Below, in pieces: positions 8,310 to 15,751 of a stretch of DNA of 21,466 nucleotides. This DNA is from an uncultured Desulfobacterium sp. Lineage in GTDB: Bacteria; Desulfobacterota; Desulfobacteria; Desulfobacterales; Desulfobacteraceae. The position numbers and the translations under genes were made by a program. Location of the stretch: positions 1 to 21,466 of the forward strand of contig CAKZLA010000005.1 in NCBI GenBank assembly GCA_937124525.1, in the 5' to 3' direction. Numbering within the stretch: position 1 is the first letter of the stretch; every line of letters starts with the position of its first letter. The notes under the pieces were generated by a model. The model was given only the letters and a program-made list of their open reading frames with translations, was not told where the DNA came from and searched no databases.

Positions 8310-9734
8310 ATGGATAAATATTCCACTCCCAGAATACAGGGACTCATGACCGTTCCCCTGGATTTCTGTGCTCTTTTGGATGACCTGCCCCTGGGCATTG
8401 CCATTCTGGACCTTGATTTCAGGATTGTTTTTGTTAACCACGTCTTTGAAGCCCTGACAGGCTATGCCGCATCCCATGCCCGGGGAATTCCCTGCTGTCA
8501 CATTGTCCGAAGCAGGGAATGTGGGGCCAACTGCCCAGGATCGTCGGCCATCCATGGAAAATCTCCCATTTGCATTGAAAGTGATATCATCACCCGGGAT
8601 CGGCAGCGCCTTCCCGTGCGAATTTCCCTGGCCTCCCTGGTGGATGAATCAGGGACCCCCATTGGTTATATTGAGAGCCTTGAGAACATTCGTGCCATGA
8701 AACAGGATGGGGTTAAAAAAAACAAGGCCTATAGTTTTTCTGACATCGTGGGCAGAAGTCCCCAGATGGAAAGACTTTTTCAGACCGTTCCCATCATTGC
8801 CCAGAGCGATACCTCCATTCTCATCACCGGAGAGACCGGCACCGGTAAAGACCTGGTGGCCGAGGCCATTCACCAGACCTCCACCCGGGCTGCCGGGCCT
8901 TTCATTAAGATAAACTGTGGTGCCTTGCCCGAAACCCTGCTGGAATCCGAGATATTTGGACATCTCAAGGGCGCCTTCACCGGTGCCGTGGAAAATAAAC
9001 CCGGACGGTTCCAGTTGGCCCACAATGGCACCATTTTTTTGACGGAAATCGGAGATTTACCCGTTCCCCTGCAGGTGAAGCTGTTGACCTTCCTGGATGA
9101 TAAGGTAATCTATCCCCTTGGCAGCACCAAAGGGTTTAATGCCAATGTCAGAATGATTGCCGCCACCCACCGTGATCTTGAAAGCATGGTCCGGGAAAAA
9201 CGATTTAGGCAGGATCTTTTTTTCCGGCTCAACGTGGCCCGGATACATCTGCCCCCCCTGCGGGAACGGGAGGGCGATATCCGATTGTTACTGGACCATT
9301 TTGTGAATTTCTTTTCCAGAAAATTGAACAAAAAGAACAATCGCTTCACCCCGGAGGCCCTGGCCGTTTTGTGTGGGTATACCTATGCCGGTAACATCCG
9401 AGAGCTTCGCAACATCGTGGAATATGCCGTGAACATGGCAGGTGAAAAACCCATTGAACCCGACCATCTCCCGGCCTACCTCTTTGATGATCCAGGCAGC
9501 TATGTGCCAGCGCCCCATGGGGTGTTGCCACTGAATTTTCCGGCTCCGTCCAGGGGGGCTGTGGTCGGGGGGGCTATGTCTGGAACTACCCGGCGAACCT
9601 GGGCCAATGCAGAAAGGGATATGATTCTGGATGCCATGGTCCGGGCCAAGGGACGAAAGCAGGTGGCCGCCGATCTTCTGGGCTGGGGACGAAGCACCCT
9701 GTGGCGGAAAATGAAACAATATGAAATACAATAG
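8310..9734 (+). CDS. PAS-domain sigma54-dependent transcriptional activator
   Basis: A 474-aa bacterial enhancer-binding protein. The N-terminal PAS domain (about 18-130) contains a cysteine-rich loop (C62, C63, H64, C71, C75), suggesting a metal, redox or thiol sensor. The AAA+ domain (about 145-375) has Walker A GETGTGKD at 174-181, the sigma54-contacting GAFTGA at 221-226, arginine-finger region FRQDLFFRLNV and sensor II GNIRELRN. Walker B reads GTIFLTEI, with Thr245 where most members have Asp. A Fis-type helix-turn-helix ends the protein (KQVAADLLGWGRSTLWRKM). There is no receiver domain, so the signal is probably sensed by PAS. AAGG lies 12 nt before the chosen ATG; an ATG at 8346 is an alternative start. 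Targets are unknown, and no clear sigma54 promoter was found in the window. Confidence 0.93.
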   Translation: MDKYSTPRIQGLMTVPLDFCALLDDLPLGIAILDLDFRIVFVNHVFEALTGYAASHARGIPCCHIVRSRECGANCPGSSAIHGKSPICIESDIITRDRQRLPVRISLASLVDESGTPIGYIESLENIRAMKQDGVKKNKAYSFSDIVGRSPQMERLFQTVPIIAQSDTSILITGETGTGKDLVAEAIHQTSTRAAGPFIKINCGALPETLLESEIFGHLKGAFTGAVENKPGRFQLAHNGTIFLTEIGDLPVPLQVKLLTFLDDKVIYPLGSTKGFNANVRMIAATHRDLESMVREKRFRQDLFFRLNVARIHLPPLREREGDIRLLLDHFVNFFSRKLNKKNNRFTPEALAVLCGYTYAGNIRELRNIVEYAVNMAGEKPIEPDHLPAYLFDDPGSYVPAPHGVLPLNFPAPSRGAVVGGAMSGTTRRTWANAERDMILDAMVRAKGRKQVAADLLGWGRSTLWRKMKQYEIQ

Positions 9735-9975
9735 GTAATAGGTTAGGACGGCCTGATGAGGGTGAATAAGGCCCGTTTAAGTCTGTGCGCATCCGTCATA
9801 TATTTATCCATATGTTTTGTGGTTTTATTTTATAATATACTGAAATAAAAAGATATTACCTTGAAAATGTGTTTTTTATGATGCAAGTATTTTCAATGGG
9901 CTATGCGAATTTGTGGACTGGAAATATGTGGATGTGGCAAAAACAATATTCATCTGTGGCACGTGTTGAAACTAT
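9735..9975. other. Intergenic region after the sigma54 activator
   Basis: No gene seen. A weak hairpin lies at 9750-9773 (GGCCT/AGGCC, 14-nt loop) followed by CGTTTAAG; it could end the upstream gene but has only three T residues. TGGCAC occurs at 9956-9961, but the following TTG is two bases too close for a sigma54 promoter. The rest is AT-rich and leads to the promoter at 9976. Confidence 0.4.
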
Positions 9976-10004
9976 TTGACATGTTTTTAGACCAGCGATA
10001 TACT
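9976..10004 (+). promoter_or_regulatory. Sigma70-type promoter of the sensor-kinase operon
   Basis: Perfect -35 TTGACA (9976-9981), exactly 17 bp spacer, then -10 TATACT (9999-10004, 5 of 6). Transcription would start near 10011, about 24 nt before the 10035 ATG. This is the best promoter match in the window. Confidence 0.75.
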
Positions 10005-10034
10005 TGTCGGAAATGAAAAACAAAGGCCATCGCC

Positions 10035-10397
10035 ATGATTAAAAATATCCTCATACCCATTGCGACTGATGATGTGGCCCCCCGGTTTGATCTTGCCACG
10101 GAGGTTCTTATTATCACTGTTTCATCAAAAAACAGCGTGGTTGAGGAGGAGCGCACCATTGTGCTTCCCCGAGCCTCTGCTGAAAAATTATGTCATCTTA
10201 TTTTAACGGAACATATCCACGTGGTGATCTGTGGAGCCATTGAAGATGAGTTTTATCAATTCCTTCGATGGAAACAGGTCATTGTATTTGATGCCGTCAT
10301 TGCCACCTGGCAGGATGCGTTTGATGGTTTCCTGGAAGACAGATTGGCACCGGGAGACATCCTCTATACTCGAATGGTTGAGGGAAAGTATGTTTAA
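10035..10397 (+). CDS. NifX/NafY-like (dinitrogenase Fe-Mo cofactor family) small protein
   Basis: A 120-aa protein that fits the small alpha/beta fold of the dinitrogenase iron-molybdenum cofactor biosynthesis family (NifX, NafY, NifB C-terminus). It opens with ILIPIATDDVAPRFDLATEVLI, matching the family's first strand and 'xRFDxA' loop, and has a middle strand HVVICGAIEDEFYQFL. Family members bind metal clusters or act as small carriers, but many homologues lie outside nif loci. No nif genes are seen here. It is the first gene of an operon and overlaps the following histidine kinase by 8 nt, suggesting a role in signalling or in modulating the kinase (inference). CAAAGG lies about 10 nt before the ATG. 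Confidence 0.75.
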   Translation: MIKNILIPIATDDVAPRFDLATEVLIITVSSKNSVVEEERTIVLPRASAEKLCHLILTEHIHVVICGAIEDEFYQFLRWKQVIVFDAVIATWQDAFDGFLEDRLAPGDILYTRMVEGKYV

Positions 10398-12126
10398 AAA
10401 ATTTAAAATAGGCATTTTTCTGGATCGGATATATAATTCTAAAAAAGGGTCACCAGAGTATTACATTGTGCTTCGCAGAATAATTATCATCACGATGATG
10501 ATTCTGACCACCCTTCCCCTGGCCATCATGATTATGGTCAACCATTTCCAATACCGGAGCCATTTGAGAAATGAGCTTCTCAGCCCCATTATCACCATGG
10601 CCAATAAAACAAAACACTCCTTTGAACTTTTGTTGGAGGCCCGGTTGTCCACGGTGCGGTTTATTGCCACGGCCTACACCTATGAGGAGCTCAAAGATGC
10701 CCAGAATATCAAACGAATTTTGTCTTTTTTGAAAAATGAGTTCGGGGGGTTTGTGGATCTGGGGCTCATCCATTCCGATGGTATTCTGGAGAGTTACGCC
10801 GGTCCTTATCCCTTGCTGGGGAAAAATTATGCCGAACAGACCTCCTTTCAGGAGACCCTGATCAAAGGAAAGTATGTCAGCAATGTGTTTCTGGGGCATC
10901 GAAAATTTCCCCACATTGTGGTGGCGGTTCAGCACCTCAACGATGATGGACAGACCTGGGTCTTAAGGGCCACCATAGACACCGATCAATTTGATACCCT
11001 CATTCACAGTATGGGGCTTGAGCCCGAAAGTGATGCATTTCTGGTGGATAATCAGGGGGTTTTTCAGACCAATTCAAAATTGTATGGCAATACCCTGGAA
11101 AAATGTCCCTTTGATATTCCCAGTAATCGGTTTGAGTCCCATATTTTTGAAACAGAGGCCCCGGACGGCCAGAAGGTCCTCATTGCCAGCGCAGGATTCA
11201 GTGCCGCCAATTATACGCTGGTGCTGGTCAAGCCCCGGTCCGTGGTACTTCAATCCTGGTATGCCCTGAAAACAGAATTGTTTGTGGTTTTCATCATTGG
11301 CTTTACCCTGATCCTTTTGACCATTATCCAGATCACCAATAGTCTGGTGCGGCGTCTCAAAGAATCCGATGAAAAACGGGAAAAGGTGATGGATGAGCTG
11401 CAACACAGTCAGAAATTATCATCCATTGGTCGACTGGCGGCCGGTGTGGCCCATGAAATAAACAATCCCCTTGCCATCATTAATGAAAAGGCGGGCCTGG
11501 TCAATGATCTTCTGGATTACTCCGAGGCTTTCAGCAACCAGGCAAAATTTCGACTGTTGGTTTCATCCATTCTTCAATCCGTTGATCGGTGTCGCACCAT
11601 CACCCACAGACTTCTGGGATTTGCCAAGCGAATAGATCTGAAAATTGAGCCCATGGAGACCAACACCGTTGTCAAGGAGGTTCTTGGTTTTCTGGAACGG
11701 GAGGCCCTGTACCGAAAGATAGATATCAGGCTGAAATTGTTTGAAAAACTTAATACCATTGACTCAGACAAGGGGCAGATTCAACAGGTGCTGTTGAACC
11801 TTTTGACCAATGCCTTTGCTGCCGTGGACGATGGCGGGGTTATTCGCATTTTGACGGAAAACTTCAGTGTGAGCGGGGTCAGAATCACGGTGAGTGATAA
11901 TGGAAGCGGTATTCCCGATGATATTATCCAACATATTTTTGATCCGTTTTTTTCCACCAAAAAAGAAAAGGGTACCGGCCTTGGCCTTTCCATTTCTTAT
12001 GGCATTATTGACAAGCTGGGTGGCACCATAAATGTTTCCAGTAAAGTGGGGCAGGGCAGTGATTTTGTGATTACCCTTCCCAAAACGCCTGAACATTCAC
12101 CGGAGGACGAGCATGAGCAAGACTAA
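10390..12126 (+). CDS. Membrane histidine kinase with dCache sensor domain
   Basis: A 578-aa sensor kinase. TM1 is at about 29-51 and TM2 at about 296-316. The roughly 245-residue extracytoplasmic region between them has a dCache-like layout ([19 protein letters not shown], then [16 protein letters not shown]), a fold that often binds organic acids or amino acids. HisKA carries His355 in [12 protein letters not shown]. The ATPase domain has the N box [13 protein letters not shown]1 [11 protein letters not shown] and G2 [11 protein letters not shown]. All boxes are intact, so the kinase should be active. The true start is the ATG at 10390, overlapping the previous gene by 8 nt with GAGGGAAAG upstream; the longer open frame to 10231 would lie inside the preceding gene. 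Its end overlaps the next receiver gene by 14 nt. Confidence 0.95.
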   Translation: MFKKFKIGIFLDRIYNSKKGSPEYYIVLRRIIIITMMILTTLPLAIMIMVNHFQYRSHLRNELLSPIITMANKTKHSFELLLEARLSTVRFIATAYTYEELKDAQNIKRILSFLKNEFGGFVDLGLIHSDGILESYAGPYPLLGKNYAEQTSFQETLIKGKYVSNVFLGHRKFPHIVVAVQHLNDDGQTWVLRATIDTDQFDTLIHSMGLEPESDAFLVDNQGVFQTNSKLYGNTLEKCPFDIPSNRFESHIFETEAPDGQKVLIASAGFSAANYTLVLVKPRSVVLQSWYALKTELFVVFIIGFTLILLTIIQITNSLVRRLKESDEKREKVMDELQHSQKLSSIGRLAAGVAHEINNPLAIINEKAGLVNDLLDYSEAFSNQAKFRLLVSSILQSVDRCRTITHRLLGFAKRIDLKIEPMETNTVVKEVLGFLEREALYRKIDIRLKLFEKLNTIDSDKGQIQQVLLNLLTNAFAAVDDGGVIRILTENFSVSGVRITVSDNGSGIPDDIIQHIFDPFFSTKKEKGTGLGLSISYGIIDKLGGTINVSSKVGQGSDFVITLPKTPEHSPEDEHEQD

Positions 12127-12505
12127 GATTAAAATATTGCTGATTGATGATGAAGAAGAGTTTGCAAGCACCTTGGCAGAGCGTCTGGAGCTCAGGGGAT
12201 ATGAAACCCGAACGGCTGTGTGTGGTGAAGATGGGCTGAGCCTTCTGGCCGGAGAAGCATTTGATATTGCCGTTCTGGACCTGATGATGCCCGGCATGAA
12301 CGGGCTTGACACCCTCCGCCGCATTAAATCAAATACACCGGATATGCCGGTGGTGCTGCTCACGGGCCATGGTTCCACCAGGGAAGGCATGGAAGGTATG
12401 CGTCTGGGCGCTTTTGATTATCTTATGAAACCCCTTGATATTAAGGATTTAACCCTGAAAATTCTCAGCGCAGTGGGCGCATCGGATGGAAAAGAAAATG
12501 AGTGA
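12113..12505 (+). CDS. Single-domain response regulator
   Basis: A 130-aa CheY-like receiver without an output domain. The acidic residues are in LLIDDEEEF, the phospho-acceptor D56 is in VLDLMMPGMNG, the switch Thr is in LLTGHG, and Lys is in YLMKPLD. The motif EFASTLAERLELR after the first strand is shared almost unchanged with the receiver parts of the genes at 13938 and 15323, so these three are close paralogues. GGAGG precedes the ATG, which lies inside the end of the kinase gene, so the pair is translationally coupled. It is the likely direct phosphate acceptor of the 10390 kinase. Confidence 0.95.
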   Translation: MSKTKIKILLIDDEEEFASTLAERLELRGYETRTAVCGEDGLSLLAGEAFDIAVLDLMMPGMNGLDTLRRIKSNTPDMPVVLLTGHGSTREGMEGMRLGAFDYLMKPLDIKDLTLKILSAVGASDGKENE

Positions 12506-13172
12506 ACAAGATTTTTTTAAAACCCAGTTGTTCGGTAAGTTGACGGCCTCGGCCACCCATGAGTTCCAGAATGTTCTGGCCATCATAAAGGAGAGCGCCG
12601 GACTCATGGAAGATGTGCTTACCCTGACCTCCATGGAAAATGCCGAACTTCTGGAACAGCGCCTGGGAATGCCCCTTTCCACCATCAAAAAACAGGTGGC
12701 AAGGGGGGTGGATCTGGTCTCCTGTTTAAATGGCTTTGCTCACTCCACAGACCATGCCCGGCACAAGGTGGATGTGCAGGTGCTGGTGAAACGTCTGGTT
12801 TCATTGAGTCGACGTCTGGCAGCAAGCACCGGCGTGGAGCTGGCCTTTGAAGAGGGGCAGCCTTCCCTGTATCTGGAAACCGATGCGGTTCAGCTCCAGG
12901 TGTGTCTTTATTATGCTCTGGAATCTCTTTTTCTGGCGCTTCCGGCCCGATCCCTCATTACTCTTACTCTTAAAGGCACCTCTTCACTGTCTGCTGTGAC
13001 AGTGGCTGCAACCCATCCAGATCAAGCCATTCCCGATGATTTATCCCAGGTCATTTGCCAGGGCCATTCCTGGGAGGTACTCCAGAAAGCCGGACAAGCC
13101 ATCCAGGTCCGCCCCGAGGTCAATGAAACTGGACTGACATTGTTTATGGATCATGGCGATAGTGGCGCATGA
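12498..13172 (+). CDS. Histidine-kinase-like protein with degenerate ATPase half (possible phosphotransferase)
   Basis: A soluble protein of 224 aa (228 if the ATG at 12486 is used). The first half looks like a histidine-kinase dimerisation helix pair with an H-box, SATHEFQNVLAIIKESAGLM (His21). The second half has the size of an ATPase domain, but the N box is replaced by CLYYALESLFLALP. No DxGxG or GxGxG motifs are visible. This resembles in outline the phosphotransferases Spo0B and ChpT, which keep the His-bearing bundle and lose ATP binding (established for those families; similarity here is inferred). The start at 12498 has GGAAAAG upstream and overlaps the receiver gene by 8 nt. It could relay phosphate between receivers or act as a phosphatase. 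Confidence 0.75.
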   Translation: MSEQDFFKTQLFGKLTASATHEFQNVLAIIKESAGLMEDVLTLTSMENAELLEQRLGMPLSTIKKQVARGVDLVSCLNGFAHSTDHARHKVDVQVLVKRLVSLSRRLAASTGVELAFEEGQPSLYLETDAVQLQVCLYYALESLFLALPARSLITLTLKGTSSLSAVTVAATHPDQAIPDDLSQVICQGHSWEVLQKAGQAIQVRPEVNETGLTLFMDHGDSGA

Positions 13173-13212
13173 CTCTCCCTCTCCCTCTCTCACTGTCCCC
13201 AATTTTCAACAA

Positions 13213-13315
13213 TAGACATTATGTTGATTTTTACTTAAACTTTTGAATTTATTGATTATTTTAAATAAAATCCTTGATTAAATCAATGGGTTATGAAAAA
13301 TCGATATAATGTCTA
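13213..13315. repeat. 103-bp element with 20-bp terminal inverted repeats (MITE-like or long hairpin)
   Basis: The left arm 13213-13232 begins TAGACATTATG and the right arm 13296-13315 ends ATAATGTCTA. The arms match at 18 of 20 positions, and both differences still pair as G-T. Inside, ATTGATT (13251-13257) and AATCAAT (13281-13287) form a nested stem. The outermost bases on both sides are TA, which would fit a TA target duplication. No coding capacity. It lies about 40 bp after the last gene of the kinase operon. Confidence 0.6.
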
Positions 13316-13838
13316 ATACTCAGAGCCTGGATTTTGAAAGGCATGCCTCCCCCGATAATCAAGTTTTGATGGCTGGTTTTGCGAAAATAGCGCAGGCGTG
13401 CGTTATGGGCATGATCAATTAAAAAGTCATGGGAGCTGAAACCTCAACGATAATACCTGTAATGTAAACCTGCCCCCTCCCAGATACTTGTGAATATAAA
13501 AAATTTGTTCAGCGAGCATTTCGAGATTTTGTTTTATTATGTTTCATAAAGTTTCAAATCTAAGTTCTCTATTTGTTTTGTTTTGTTTCAATAGGTTTTA
13601 AATCCTATTCTGTTTAAACTCAATATTTTGATTTTATTGTGTTATTTTGTATGGCATGGGTTTTGCTATGAATATAAATAACAGAAAAAGAATAAATTGA
13701 AATGGTGAGAATATATAAACCGCATGGCACCTTGGTCTGCCATGGCAAAAAAAGAGAAAATGTGTGTTGCAACCCGGCATCAGGTAGTCGGTACCCGGTG
13801 CTCGTCATCGCGTAATTAAATTTTTTTTTAATATAGCA

Positions 13839-13912
13839 TACATGGCAGTAACCACCTGCCACAACTAAAATTGAAACTCTAATAATTGCAGTCTGTTAGC
13901 CGGAGTTTCATA
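13839..13912 (-). repeat. Two-hairpin repeat element, copy A (leader of the 13938 gene)
   Basis: On the plus strand, hairpin 2 comes first (TGGCAG 13843-13848 / CTGCCA 13856-13861). A linker CAACTAAAAT follows, then hairpin 1 (TGAAACTC 13872-13879 / GAGTTTCA 13903-13910, 23-nt loop). It ends 15 nt before the ribosome binding site. The same layout recurs twice near 17288-17455 in the opposite orientation. Confidence 0.75.
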
Positions 13913-13925
13913 TAAAAAAAATAAT

Positions 13926-13932
13926 AAGGAGG
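13926..13932 (+). promoter_or_regulatory. Strong ribosome binding site
   Basis: AAGGAGG lies 5 nt before the ATG at 13938 and fixes the start of the fusion gene. It is close to the 3' end of repeat copy A, so folding of that element in the mRNA could affect access to it. Confidence 0.8.
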
Positions 13933-13937
13933 ATATC

Positions 13938-15191
13938 ATGGCGATTATCTCAATAACCGGTGCATTGTTTACCCATTCCGATCAGACCGTTGCAGAGCTT
14001 TCATCCGCACTGGGGTACAAGGTGCTCACAGATGAAAAAATTATGGAAGAGACAGCCCAAACCCAGGGATTCAGTTTGGAGAATATTCAAAAAGTGGTGA
14101 ATTCCAAGCAGATTCCCTTTAACGATTTTACCCACGAAAAAGAAAAAATTATTGCCAGTCTGAAAAAGACCATATCCGACCATACCTTGCAGGGAAATGT
14201 TATTTTTCACGGCATTTTCGGACACCTCATTCCCAGATGGGCCACCCATGTGCTCCGGGTTCTTGTTGTTACAGATAAAGAAACCCGCATACTCAATGGC
14301 ATCTCCCTTTTGAACCAGTCTGAAAAAGAGGTGACACAGGCGGTTGCTCTGGCCGACAAACAGGCCATTCTCTGGGTCAACGGGCTCACCGGGAAAAAAG
14401 CCTGGGACGACTCCCTGTATGACATTGTTGCCCCTTCTGATAAACTTTCCGTATCTGATACCGTTGCCTTGATCTCAGAGCACCATGCCACCCTGGCATC
14501 CATGTCCGAGGAGTTTGTAAAAAAAGAGGCCCGGGATTTTGTCTTGGCAGCTGAAGTGGAAGTGGCCCTGGCCACCACTGGTGGCGGACTCATGGTGTAT
14601 GCCAATAATGGAGAAGTGGTTGTGACCATTGATAAAAATGTACTGCTGCTCTCCAAATTCAAACAAAAGATCATCAGTCTGACCAAAAAAGTTAATGGTG
14701 TAACATCCGTTGAGACAAAGATCGGTAAAAATTATTATAAATCCGACAGCACCTATAACTTTGAGTTTGAGACCCCGCTCCATGTGCTGCTGGTGGACGA
14801 TGAAAAAGAGTTTGTCCAGACCCTTTCCCAGCGACTCCAGATTCGTCAAATTAACAGCGATGTGGTTTACAGTGGCGAAGACGCCCTGGAAACTGTTAAT
14901 CGCGATGGGGCCGAGGTCATGGTGCTTGATCTTAAAATGCCCGGTATTGACGGATTCCAGGTGCTTCGGGAGATCAAGAAAACCAAACCCGAGATTGAGG
15001 TGATCATTCTCACCGGGCACGGAACAGAAAAGGATAAAGAGACCTGCATGGACCTTGGTGCCTTTGCCTATCTCCAGAAACCTGCTGATATTGATCTGCT
15101 GGCCGAAACCATGAAGCAAGCCTACGAAAAAATAAATCATAAAAAACAACTGGCCAGTATCGATGCCGGTGGAGATAAGAGCAGTAAATAA
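13938..15191 (+). CDS. Cytidylate-kinase-like / BON / receiver fusion protein
   Basis: A soluble 417-aa protein with three parts. Residues 1-185 resemble the cytidylate-kinase-like family (Cytidylate_kin2): IISITG at the first strand, LSSALGYKVLTDEKIMEE, GNVIFHGIFGHLIPR, LVVTDKETRI and WDDSLYDIVAPSDKLSV. The P-loop is missing (GALFTHSDQT in place of a glycine-rich GxGK/S or family equivalent), and the usual GRG Arg is absent. Catalysis is therefore doubtful. Residues 204-264 look like a BON domain (VEVALA... NGEVVVTIDK... VNGVTSVETKIG). Residues 281-400 are a receiver with D331 in VLDLKMPGIDG, T359 and K381. The receiver is a close paralogue of those at 12113 and 15323. It begins an operon with the next receiver and a DASS transporter. 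The output mechanism is unknown. Confidence 0.85.
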   Translation: MAIISITGALFTHSDQTVAELSSALGYKVLTDEKIMEETAQTQGFSLENIQKVVNSKQIPFNDFTHEKEKIIASLKKTISDHTLQGNVIFHGIFGHLIPRWATHVLRVLVVTDKETRILNGISLLNQSEKEVTQAVALADKQAILWVNGLTGKKAWDDSLYDIVAPSDKLSVSDTVALISEHHATLASMSEEFVKKEARDFVLAAEVEVALATTGGGLMVYANNGEVVVTIDKNVLLLSKFKQKIISLTKKVNGVTSVETKIGKNYYKSDSTYNFEFETPLHVLLVDDEKEFVQTLSQRLQIRQINSDVVYSGEDALETVNRDGAEVMVLDLKMPGIDGFQVLREIKKTKPEIEVIILTGHGTEKDKETCMDLGAFAYLQKPADIDLLAETMKQAYEKINHKKQLASIDAGGDKSSK

Positions 15192-15229
15192 TAACCATAA
15201 ATTCGACATCCTTCATATTCCAAAAATTA

Positions 15230-15283
15230 ATTTACACCTTTGGAGGGATGAGTCCTGGAATTCTCATCCCGGCAAGTGTAAAT
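15230..15283 (+). other. Two-part intercistronic hairpin
   Basis: Outer stem ATTTACAC (15230-15237) / GTGTAAAT (15276-15283), and inner stem GGGATGAG (15245-15252) / CTCATCCC (15263-15270) with a 10-nt loop. Both 8-bp stems are perfect, separated by a 7/5-nt internal loop. No T-tract follows, so it is not a classic terminator. It may stabilise or process the mRNA, or be a protein-binding site. Confidence 0.6.
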
Positions 15284-15322
15284 CGGTAAATAAAGGGTGC
15301 CATAAATTCAATGGAGAAAAAA

Positions 15323-15751
15323 ATGAAAATCAAAGTATTGATTGTGGATGATGAGGTTGATTTTGCCAACACTCTGGCCCAGCGGCTGGAGCTGAGAGAG
15401 TTTTCTGTGACACCGGTCTTTTCCGGGAAGGCTGCCCTGGAAATTGTTGAGGAGATTGATTTTGATGTGGTGGTGCTGGATGTGCAGATGCCGGAGATTG
15501 ACGGTCTTGAGATCCTTGAGAAGATTCGAAAATGCCTTCCCCTCACCGAGGTGATCATGCTCACCGGTCAGGCCACAGTGGACAACGCCATCAAGGGTAT
15601 GAAGCTGGGTGCCTTTGACTTTCTGTTGAAACCTGCAGACACCGATTTGCTGGAAGAGAAGATTAAAGAGGCCCACAGTATCAAAATGAGACACGAGGAC
15701 CGCATTCGAAAGGCAGAAATTGATAATATCATTAAACAGCGGGGCTGGTGA
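15323..15751 (+). CDS. Single-domain response regulator
   Basis: A 142-aa receiver followed by a charged C-terminal helix (about 110-142). The acidic pair is in LIVDDEVDF, the phospho-acceptor is in VLDVQMPEIDG, the switch Thr is in MLTGQA, and Lys is in FLLKPAD. It shares the DFANTLAQRLELR motif with the other two paralogous receivers. There is no DNA-binding domain. The ATG at 15323 has GGAG 6 nt upstream; an in-frame ATG at 15311 has no clear site. The stop overlaps the possible GTG start of the transporter gene, so the two are likely translationally coupled, which points to control of transporter activity or its expression (inference). Confidence 0.93.
   Translation: MKIKVLIVDDEVDFANTLAQRLELREFSVTPVFSGKAALEIVEEIDFDVVVLDVQMPEIDGLEILEKIRKCLPLTEVIMLTGQATVDNAIKGMKLGAFDFLLKPADTDLLEEKIKEAHSIKMRHEDRIRKAEIDNIIKQRGW

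Larger units (their letters stand above)
13173..13937. other. Long non-coding region with structured repeats
   Basis: These 765 bases contain no convincing gene. They start with a short CT-rich tract (repeats of CTCTCC, about 13174-13195), followed by the 103-bp inverted-repeat element at 13213-13315. An AT-rich stretch comes next, with several TTTTG repeats near 13575. CATGGCA/TGCCATG form an inverted repeat at 13723-13744. The two-hairpin element at 13839-13912 and a strong ribosome binding site end the region. The promoter of the 13938 operon must lie here, but I see no good -35/-10 pair. An 80-codon minus-strand frame across 13620-13862 has low-complexity composition and overlaps the repeat, and I do not call it. 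Confidence 0.5.

Noticed and set aside
9956..9972. Possible sigma54 promoter TGGCACGTGTTG upstream of the 10035 gene
   Set aside because: The TTG is two bases too close and lacks the GC; a near-perfect sigma70 promoter lies just downstream.
10231..10389. N-terminal extension of the histidine kinase
   Set aside because: It would lie within the NifX-like gene in another frame; the ATG at 10390 has a ribosome binding site and gives a normal kinase N-terminus before TM1.
13724..13740. Possible sigma54 promoter with exact TGGCAC upstream of the 13938 gene
   Set aside because: The GG and GC elements are 11 bp apart rather than the strict 10, and the site is instead part of a CATGGCA/TGCCATG inverted repeat.
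13620..13862. Minus-strand open frame of 80 codons in the long intergenic region
   Set aside because: It overlaps the structured repeat copy A and an AT-rich tract; no ribosome binding site or domain.
14475..15209. Minus-strand open frame of 244 codons
   Set aside because: Fully antisense to the conserved receiver and BON parts of the 13938 gene; no recognisable domain.
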